Of a DNA stretch of 14,127 bases, positions 7,739-14,127 are shown piece by piece. Made by a program: the position numbers and the translations under genes. The notes under the pieces were generated by a model. It worked only from the letters and a program-made list of their open reading frames with translations, was not told where the DNA came from and did no database searches. Position 1 is the first letter of the stretch; each line of letters starts with the position of its first letter. The DNA comes from Phoronis ovalis (taxonomy: Eukaryota; Phoronida; Phoronidae), in assembly GCA_028565635.1 (NCBI GenBank), contig JAOXYB010034151.1, forward strand, positions 1 through 14,127, written 5' to 3'.

Positions 7739-7746
7739 TATATAAA
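7739..7746 (+). promoter_or_regulatory. TATA box (TATATAAA) of the DUF6119-like gene
   Basis: A consensus TATATAAA about 150 bases before the start codon at 7890. Transcription would be expected to start near 7768-7775, leaving a leader of about 120 bases. TATA-type core promoters are often used by inducible genes, but no inducer is visible in the sequence. Confidence 0.5.
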
Positions 7747-7791
7747 CAGCTACCTACTCTATAACACATAGTTAGATACGGACGAAATTGA

Positions 7792-7815
7792 ATGTATGAA
7801 TGCATGAGTCTATAA
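7792..7815 (+). other. Short upstream ORF in the predicted leader
   Basis: ATG TAT GAA TGC ATG AGT CTA TAA encodes seven residues and stops 74 bases before the main start. A second ATG at 7796 opens a three-codon frame. If the leader starts near 7770, these would be met first by scanning ribosomes and could lower translation of the main frame. Confidence 0.3.
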
Positions 7816-7889
7816 CGTTTTGTTTTTATTAGACTTTTAAGTGAAACCATCGTGTGTAAGACGAGTAAACATTATACCTGCTAAACATC

Positions 7890-7998
7890 ATGTCTAATAA
7901 TAAAGGCAAGAGAACAAGTGAAGATAAGGCAAAGCAGCCAGCAAAGAAGAGGTCTACAGATACAACGCCTATTGACACTATATTTACTAGGAAGCAAG
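7890..7998 (+). CDS. Exon 1 of the DUF6119-like gene: basic, nuclear-localisation-like N-terminus
   Basis: ATG at 7890 has A at -3 and lies downstream of a TATA box. Thirty-six codons follow, then a phase-1 donor (CAAG then GTTTTA). The peptide begins MSNNKGKRTSEDKAKQPAKK and is rich in lysine and arginine; KGKR and KQPAKKR resemble a bipartite nuclear localisation signal. Without splicing the frame stops at 8021. The phase fits the acceptor at 9985 exactly, restoring a Gly codon. I link it to the large exon because all pieces are on one strand and none has another plausible partner; a cDNA is needed to confirm. Confidence 0.5.
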
Positions 7999-8241
7999 GT
8001 TTTATTACATTCTTTGATTGACTCGATCAAGATTTTTCTTTCTGGGGAAAAAATCATCCTGAAGTCTGTACAAAGGATGGAAATATTTTCCCTTTACAAG
8101 CCCAATTCCGCATTTATATATATTTATTGATCAATTTTATAACTATTTTATGTCAGATATAAAAGGAAAGGTTGAATAAATTCATCTAAGTGTTTCTATT
8201 GCTGTAAAATATGTTTAGACCATTCTTTATAAACCGTTAAA

Positions 8242-9853
8242 GGTCGTTTTCACATTACGGGTTATGGACTAAAAGTTTATGGGTTTTAGGGGTGCCGTTA
8301 GCTCCTAAATATCCGCCCCAACTTTTCAAGATTAGATTCCAATAATAAAGATGGATATTAAAATATTAATCGTAAAACAGAAAGCTACGTATACAAACAA
8401 AATAAAAGATTCATTATCATAAATTTTAACTTAATTTCGATTCCATAGATTTTAAAAATTATACACAATTCCTGTTGGTTAAGTGTAACGATTTTACGGT
8501 AATATAATCACCTGCGAGGAAGAAAACAGGAAATCTAGCTCTGCAGTTACTTGATTTGGTACAAACACAAACACAAGATACAAATAAATAAAATTGTAAT
8601 AATCTGTTTTTGAAGTTCTTGTTTATCAAAATAATATTTTTATTACTTTTTTAATATAAATTATGCAGACAATACATTGTTGCATCAAAACTTCTTCAAA
8701 TCATCTCTTTAGCAACAGAATATGGCGTGACCGTGTAACAATAGCCTAACAATTATCCGGGGTTTTTTGCACATGTATGTGTATATTGAATAGGATATCA
8801 CTACTGAGATCGCTAAAGATCAATAAGGAAGAAACAATAGAATTCATAATTTTTTAAGAAGATGTTTTTTTGGTTTTGTTATTAATTTTAACTTGTACTC
8901 CCCGATCACTGCCTCTATCAGTATAGTGTAAAGAAAACAACGACGCATTGACCATTGTGATATGGTTATCCGGGGAAGTTATGCTTAATCACTGGACAGC
9001 AAACGATTTGTTAAAAATTGTTCGAATTCCGCGCCTCAGAATTTATTCAGTAGATAGGCATCGAACGACGACCTCATTCATGTCCAATCATGCTGTGTAA
9101 CAGCATTTCAAATAAATCACAAAAATAGAAGATAAAGTTGTATATAATTAATAATATTTAAATATATTTATATATATATAATCTATAGCAACATCAGGTA
9201 TTTGTCAGTTAATGTTAGTAATGTAACATATGGTATATGTAATATAGTGTACTGTTTCTACAGAAATCTTGAATAATGATATATAGTGTCGAACTATGTG
9301 ATATTAATGATCAACATCTTGCATTTATGTACAATGTTAATATGAAGCAATATCACACAACATGCGATTTCATATGGGCAGAGCAATATGTGCAGAACAA
9401 CAGAATATGTTCCGTTTCACTAAGAGGATCAGTTCTGGACATAACTCTGTTTTTCCTTTCGGCATTGTTGAACTGGTCAAATCTGTCAACTCCGATACTT
9501 TATCTATAACCCGTCTATAATTTACCTATTCGGTAGAGTCATTCATAACTACTGCATATTATTTATGTATTGTTATTCAAATTATTTACTGACGCGTTTA
9601 ATCTTAGGATAACTAGAATTTACCAACGGGTTGATCAATAAAAATATAGTATCTCATAATATAACTTCCAACAATTTCTAGTTTACTAATGTTGCTTTGG
9701 GGCGGTATTAAGAGAATTCATCTAGTGCAATTTAAAACATTTCATTTGTTGAAATACTTAAAAAAGAAATAAAACACATGTATTAATCTGGGTGGAACTT
9801 GATTTCTATAACCCATAACAATTTAACCCATAACTCGTAATGTGAAAACGCCC
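8242..9853. mobile_element. 1.6-kb non-autonomous DNA element with about 49-bp terminal inverted repeats
   Basis: The left end (8242-8290) starts GGTCGTTTTCACATTACG; the reverse complement of the right end (about 9805-9853) starts GGGCGTTTTCACATTACG. About 41 of 49 positions match, including GTTATGG and TTATGGGTT. Subterminal blocks also pair: CCGCCCCAA (8313-8321) with TTGGGGCGG (9695-9703), each beside a CTC-TAA-AT word. No clear target duplication is visible at the ends, so the superfamily is open. No transposase is recognisable inside; the 77-codon frame at 9276-9509 matches nothing I know. It lies wholly within intron 1. Confidence 0.7.
9140..9182. repeat. AT-rich (TA)n-like low-complexity tract
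   Basis: A run of almost pure A/T ending in TATATATATATAAT. It lies inside the intron-1 element. A shorter (TA)n tract occurs at about 9907-9919, just outside it. Confidence 0.6.
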
Positions 9854-9985
9854 ATAGATATGCAACATGACTAAGAGCTAAAATCGAAACTATATAAGAT
9901 GTACGATATATATATATACATGTAATGAAACACATTCATCTTGATTAGCCATTGATGATAACATCAAAGCAAATAATATTTTCAG

Positions 9986-10125
9986 GCCCTTGCTACATGC
10001 ACGAAGAATGTCTACCTAGTACATCACAGAATGACCCGGAACAGGCAAATGACTCGCATATAGATGAATTTGGAGATGATAATGATGAATCGTTAAACGA
10101 TAGTGATACAGAACTTGAGGAAGAG
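9986..10125 (+). CDS. Exon 2 of the DUF6119-like gene: acidic linker
   Basis: After TATTTTCAG the frame set by exon 1 continues for 46 codons, beginning (G)PCYMHEECLPS and becoming strongly acidic (DEFGDDNDES, then SDTELEEE). It closes in phase 0 at a fair donor, GAG then GTAATT. The same frame stays open to 10209, so the exon could run on to a weaker donor TG-GTACCC at 10193, which, unlike the first donor, is in phase with exon 3. Acidic, serine-rich stretches after a basic N-terminus suggest a disordered linker in a nuclear protein; that is inference. Confidence 0.45.
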
Positions 10126-10347
10126 GTAATTAAGTCCCGAATTAAGCAGCATCTTAATTTTTCATCATGCTTGAAAACACTTTTATATTACTGGTACCCA
10201 TGCGCATGAATTGGTTTTTGAAAAATCCCCTAAAAGCTCGAAAAAAGAAGTTGATGGCTAGTAAACTCAAGTATTGAAAAATTGAATGTTTCTTTATATT
10301 AGAAATATAGTCCAATAAGGAATAAATAACTGTAATATTATTCTTAG

Positions 10348-10456
10348 TCCAGACCTGCAATTGAATAAGAAAACAGAGCGCCTTTCCTTATGTGAAAATG
10401 CAATTGATGAGTTACAATTTCATAAAATGTGTGAAGCAAATTATGTTTACTTCGTG
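10348..10456 (+). CDS. Exon 3 of the DUF6119-like gene (candidate)
   Basis: The acceptor TATTATTCTTAG precedes an open frame (phase 2 entry) of 36 codons containing NKKTERLSLCENAIDELQF and ending in EANYVYFV, closed by a good donor GTG then GTACGT in phase 0. The next exon starts in phase 0 at 10661, so this join is in frame (the intron is 204 bases). Helix-forming charged residues suggest part of a coiled or helical linker. Its join to exon 2 has a phase problem unless a later donor is used. Confidence 0.45.
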
Positions 10457-10660
10457 GTACGTTATATGTGGTATTTCTCCTAATGTTGTGGAAGTTAATA
10501 AACTTACATTACAAAGTGCGTCCACGCTCAAACAGACGCTCGAACCTAAAAAAAAACGTCAACAACGTCAGGATCCATATTCCGTGGATATAAAAATGTG
10601 ATATTTTTAAATTATAACTTATTTTAATCCGTTTTTACGGTTATTTCTATAACTGTTTAG

Positions 10661-13642
10661 ATTGACAGAACGAAGTTTTTGCCACCTAATTTAAGTATAA
10701 GAAAATTAGTATGCACAGAAGATCAAGGGAAAGACCCAGACATATTTATTACCGAGATGGTTGATCGAATAAATGAAAGTTTAAGACAGAAGAAATCACC
10801 TGAGGACCAAGAATCTCAGAAATACGACGAGGTACTAGGTCTTTCACAACCTGCCTTAAGATTTACATTGAAACTTTTTAGGAAAATCACTGTAAAAGAG
10901 ACAACCCATATTGAGAAATTTTTACAAACTAATTATAATTATAGCAAAGAAACAGAGTTAACGAATTGCAAAGTTGCTCATTATTTGATGTTCTTCCATT
11001 CAAACGATGACATATTTGTTGTGCCTACTAACCAAGCTTGGCATGATATCCCAACAGATGTGACAGATTATAAATTTGCTTATAATATTGCTAAACGTCT
11101 ATTAGATCCTGACGACATTAAATCAATGCAAACTAAAGATATCTGTGGACCTAGATTGTCAACTTACTTACTGTACAAACCTAATAAGAAAGGTGCGCCT
11201 AGCGCTTCGGACCTAACCAATAGCATATTACTGAATTTTGTAGCTAGGGTAAGGGGCGATGCCTCTTTGTTGAAATGTCTCGAACGCAGAAAAAACAGTT
11301 TTTCGTTGGCAATTGGTGCAGGGTATCTGAGAATAAAGATAATGCTGAAACTTATAGAATTCGATTCGGCTCTTGAACATTTTGCAAAGATCTGTAGGAA
11401 GAAACCAACGTATTTGTTCCGCGAAGACGCTACACGCACAGAGGAAGATCCAGAGAATGATCACGAAGGTTTTAAATATCTTGATTATTATGAACCTATC
11501 TTGGAAAAAAAAGCGAAATCAGAACTGGATACAAAATTAGTTAAAGTACTGACCGAAGAAATTAAAAATGGCACTAACAGTGATATTATCGAACCATATA
11601 TATGTCATCCAGATTTCGAAGCCTGGTTTACGTCTGGAAGATATCGATTTCGATACAAAACAAGGGGAAAATGGAAGAATGTACCAGGTGGATTTCCTGA
11701 TGGAGATGCACCAGATACCGATAAAATATTAAAACTGCTTCAACCTCTGTTTAAAGACGAAGAAAGTCTATCCCTGAGAGATATAGCAATTTCTTTTTTA
11801 AGAAAAGGGAAAATGACAAAAATTGAATCACTTCTGAAATTTGTTAACTGTCAGCTTAGAGTACGAGACGCGGTATACATACGAGACGGAGGTACCTGGT
11901 ACAGGGTTAACTACGATTATTTAGCTATTGTTGAAACTGAATTTATCAAACTGATTAAAGCCTCCTTGATAACAGATTACAGTATTCGTCCATTCTTACA
12001 AATTCCTTGGAAAAAGAGTATTCAAATAGGTAGCGGCGAGAAATCCCAGGATGCAACTCTTCTAGCCTATCCCCAGGAATTTTTGAAATGTTTAGGGTTA
12101 TCTCAGGAGCAGGCAAATAGTTTTCCTTTACATGATTTTTTTGAACAAAACACTTTAGGTGATGATAAGGCCCCTCCGCTATTTGACCAGTATAAAGTGT
12201 TGCAGCCTCACACTATTGAAGATTTTAGGAAGAAAGTACAGTCATGCTGCGAACAATATAAAGTCTTAGACTACTACAAATTTCTGAGTTTTCTCCTATA
12301 TTATGGGAAACATAGCCTCCAGGAGAAAGATTATAACCGATTACATCTTTTGGCTAATCCTTATGATGTAACAGAAGGATATTTGGTTGGTGATACCATC
12401 TGTCCATCAAAACCTAAAATCGAACTATTTGATCTGATGTATTATAACCCTAAAGTAACGTATTTATATCATGTCAAAGAAATATTCGGCAACGCGACTA
12501 GAGACGCGACATCTCAGATTATGTGTTCATGTAAATTGTTATCAAAAGCCCTACAAAATAGTTCAAAAAATAATTTGCTACAGAAATTTTGGAATAGTGC
12601 AGTTCAGGCAGAAACAAGTTGTGATTCATTCAGTTACATAGCAAATAGATCATTTCGAGATCTTGTAACCGAGTTATATAAAGTCCTTACGAATTCTACA
12701 TTTGATAGCGATATTCCAGAAAACTTAAAATCTGTTGCAAACACCATCACTGAAAGTTCCATAAAAGACCAGTTCCGAACTTTTAAACAAGCTTTATGCA
12801 ATGCGTATAACCCTATATTGTATCCAAAGTCACCAATATTTTTTCAAAAATTTTGCACACATCTGGAAAAACACAAATGTAACGACAACGAAGAAAACCT
12901 TGCATTTCAGAAATACGTTGTACATTTTTTGAAGTATACATGTATGTGCGCAGAGACTAGCACTGTGGTAGTAATGAATCGGGACAAATTTAAAGAGTGC
13001 GTCAAATACGTCGTTGAAACATCTGACGTATTAAACATGCCATTTCGGTATCTTGTTAAAGAAAGTATTCAGGCAAAGAATTCAACGGCGAGCTCAATGC
13101 AAGAATTACTATTTCATGATAGGAAAAACATTATTTATGTATATGCGTTCAGAAATGACTCCAGTTCAAGAGTATATACTAACTTTAGTGAATTGAAAAC
13201 TACCAAGTTAGGTATATCGTCAGAAGAACTTAAGGAATTTGTACGTGGCAACTTAAAGGATAATAAAACTGTCGAAGATCTTCAAAAGGAGTTAAAAGAC
13301 AAACAATACGTATCCAGCGATTCTCTCACAGACAAGTTTCTGACGTGTAACGAAAGGGCATTTGTAGAAGACATCAATAAATCAAACATTCTTAGAACCG
13401 GAATAGCCTGCAAATCCCTCTTCGATCAGTTAAGAAGCAGAGCTCGTCCGTGCGGGAATCATTTTACGTCCACAATAGCACGATTATCACTGTTATCATT
13501 GCACAGAGAAATTAGTAGATACGGTGGCACAGGTTGCGAGTTTCAGTTAAAACTTGTTCAGATACCCTCACCAGATGTTGTGTACAGTAGCTTGAAGCAG
13601 TCCGAAGAGCAATCTGAATCGTCCCCTCCAAGTTGTCACTAA
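10661..13642 (+). CDS. TIGR04141/DUF6119-family-like protein, large last exon
   Basis: A single 3-kb open frame. The acceptor CTGTTTAG precedes ATT at 10661 in phase 0; the first 18 bases before TTG 10679 are open, and no ATG lies near the 5' end, so this is an internal-start exon of a longer protein rather than a stand-alone gene. It adds 993 residues and ends at TAA. Counting residues from 10679, segments matching the bacterial TIGR04141/DUF6119 family occur in family order: a start strand TLKLFRKI (63-70); KFAYNIAKRLLDPDDIKSM (132-150); a short DASLLKCLERRKNSFSLAI block (about 194-212) followed by a helix; YIRDGGTWYRVNYDY (400-414); EKDYNRLHLL (549-558); PKIELFDLM with YLYHVK (579-600); and the C-terminal ARLSLLSLHREISRYG plus FQLKLVQIP (934-966). 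Bacterial members are, as I recall, about 550 residues, so this copy has large insertions, notably around 240-395, 430-530 and 640-890. No signal peptide or membrane helix. Molecular activity of the family is unknown to me. Family call is by pattern from memory. Confidence 0.7.
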   Translation: MDRTKFLPPNLSIRKLVCTEDQGKDPDIFITEMVDRINESLRQKKSPEDQESQKYDEVLGLSQPALRFTLKLFRKITVKETTHIEKFLQTNYNYSKETELTNCKVAHYLMFFHSNDDIFVVPTNQAWHDIPTDVTDYKFAYNIAKRLLDPDDIKSMQTKDICGPRLSTYLLYKPNKKGAPSASDLTNSILLNFVARVRGDASLLKCLERRKNSFSLAIGAGYLRIKIMLKLIEFDSALEHFAKICRKKPTYLFREDATRTEEDPENDHEGFKYLDYYEPILEKKAKSELDTKLVKVLTEEIKNGTNSDIIEPYICHPDFEAWFTSGRYRFRYKTRGKWKNVPGGFPDGDAPDTDKILKLLQPLFKDEESLSLRDIAISFLRKGKMTKIESLLKFVNCQLRVRDAVYIRDGGTWYRVNYDYLAIVETEFIKLIKASLITDYSIRPFLQIPWKKSIQIGSGEKSQDATLLAYPQEFLKCLGLSQEQANSFPLHDFFEQNTLGDDKAPPLFDQYKVLQPHTIEDFRKKVQSCCEQYKVLDYYKFLSFLLYYGKHSLQEKDYNRLHLLANPYDVTEGYLVGDTICPSKPKIELFDLMYYNPKVTYLYHVKEIFGNATRDATSQIMCSCKLLSKALQNSSKNNLLQKFWNSAVQAETSCDSFSYIANRSFRDLVTELYKVLTNSTFDSDIPENLKSVANTITESSIKDQFRTFKQALCNAYNPILYPKSPIFFQKFCTHLEKHKCNDNEENLAFQKYVVHFLKYTCMCAETSTVVVMNRDKFKECVKYVVETSDVLNMPFRYLVKESIQAKNSTASSMQELLFHDRKNIIYVYAFRNDSSSRVYTNFSELKTTKLGISSEELKEFVRGNLKDNKTVEDLQKELKDKQYVSSDSLTDKFLTCNERAFVEDINKSNILRTGIACKSLFDQLRSRARPCGNHFTSTIARLSLLSLHREISRYGGTGCEFQLKLVQIPSPDVVYSSLKQSEEQSESSPPSCH

Positions 13643-14127
13643 TACTCCTGACCAATAGGAAATGTAAATGCTTCTTGCAAAAGCACTTTATCACACCCTT
13701 TGCTACTAGACTGGAATATTATAGAACATCCAATACGTATAGACAAATATTTATAAATATCATAATGAGCTTCTGTGTACATGTGCTATTCAAGTTTCCC
13801 ATTTTTATATAGCATATATTACTTTAGCAGTTTGTATGTACGTGCACTGTGAAATTCTTGACTATTATTGTTTTGTACCTATAAATTATGCGTCATATAC
13901 CAGATTATTTCCATACCTAAATATTTTTAGTATAATTTGACTTAATGACACTAATAACCGAATTTTTTTTTAAATCAGTTTTTGTTAGGGCAATACTTTA
14001 TGTCATCCGCATGTAATGTAAACATCAAAAGGTTATTGACCAAAATGTATTAATAAGAATGTTTGTAACTATAAATTATTCAAATTATTCAGTTACATAA
14101 ATTATTCAAAATGCTCTTGTGTGACTT
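13643..14127 (+). other. 3' UTR / downstream flank of the DUF6119-like gene
   Basis: AT-rich sequence after the stop. No canonical AATAAA or ATTAAA is present in the remaining 485 bases, only TATAAA variants (about 13753 and 13881), so the poly(A) site may be non-canonical or lie beyond the window. Near the end ATAAATTATTCAAA occurs twice (about 14072 and 14098). No other gene is seen. Confidence 0.4.

Larger units (their letters stand above)
7999..9985 (+). other. Intron 1, carrying a 1.6-kb inverted-repeat element
   Basis: From the donor GTTTTA to the acceptor ATATTTTCAG. Most of it is the element at 8242-9853; the rest is AT-rich, with (TA)n-like tracts. The donor lacks the usual AAGT, so it is the weakest part of the exon 1-2 link. 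Confidence 0.4.

Noticed and set aside
9276-9509. 77-codon frame inside the intron-1 element, as a possible transposase remnant
   Set aside because: No catalytic or DNA-binding motif is visible and the frame is short; retained only as a note.
10392-10601. Open frame containing a PKKKRQQRQ basic stretch as an additional exon between exons 3 and 4
   Set aside because: It has an acceptor-like ACAAAG but no usable donor, and its phase does not match exon 3; skipping it keeps the frame.
11164-11464. Minus-strand frames of 78-91 codons
   Set aside because: Antisense shadows of the large exon with no recognisable pattern.

Overview
The window looks like nuclear DNA of an invertebrate animal, most likely a mollusc such as a bivalve. 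The evidence is AT-rich sequence, small exons with GT/AG splice sites in large introns, an animal-type SWEET sugar transporter, many TA-flanked miniature transposons, and the palindrome-like word TACATGTA recurring, a word I remember as common in bivalve genomes. The species call is inference.

Layout. (1) 1-399 (+): the 3' end of an unrecognised gene, two exons joined by good splice sites and ending at a stop. It converges on (2) 1378-3179 (-): four consecutive exons of a SWEET (SLC50/MtN3) sugar transporter whose phases match perfectly and which carry transmembrane segments 2/3 to 7. The 5' exon or exons for segment 1 were not found. (3) 3524-6990: a patchwork of repeats. It has two TA-flanked MITEs 50 bp apart, direct repeats containing CACGTG, a 144-bp insert between 10-bp direct repeats, a degenerate minisatellite, and two long foldback elements. 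(4) 7620-7746: a promoter-like region with strong palindromes and a TATA box. (5) 7890-13642 (+): a gene with short 5' exons (basic, then acidic) and a 3-kb uninterrupted last exon. Intron 1 contains a 1.6-kb terminal-inverted-repeat element (8242-9853). (6) 13643-14127: 3' flank.

The most interesting item is the large exon. Its order of conserved segments matches the bacterial 'sporadically distributed' TIGR04141/DUF6119 family, which I recall mainly from accessory and defence-associated regions of bacterial genomes. Here it appears as an intron-bearing eukaryotic gene with added nuclear-localisation-like and acidic N-terminal exons, which suggests ancient transfer and domestication. The joining of exon 2 to exon 3 has a frame conflict that needs transcript data. 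No functional link between the sugar transporter and this gene is implied.
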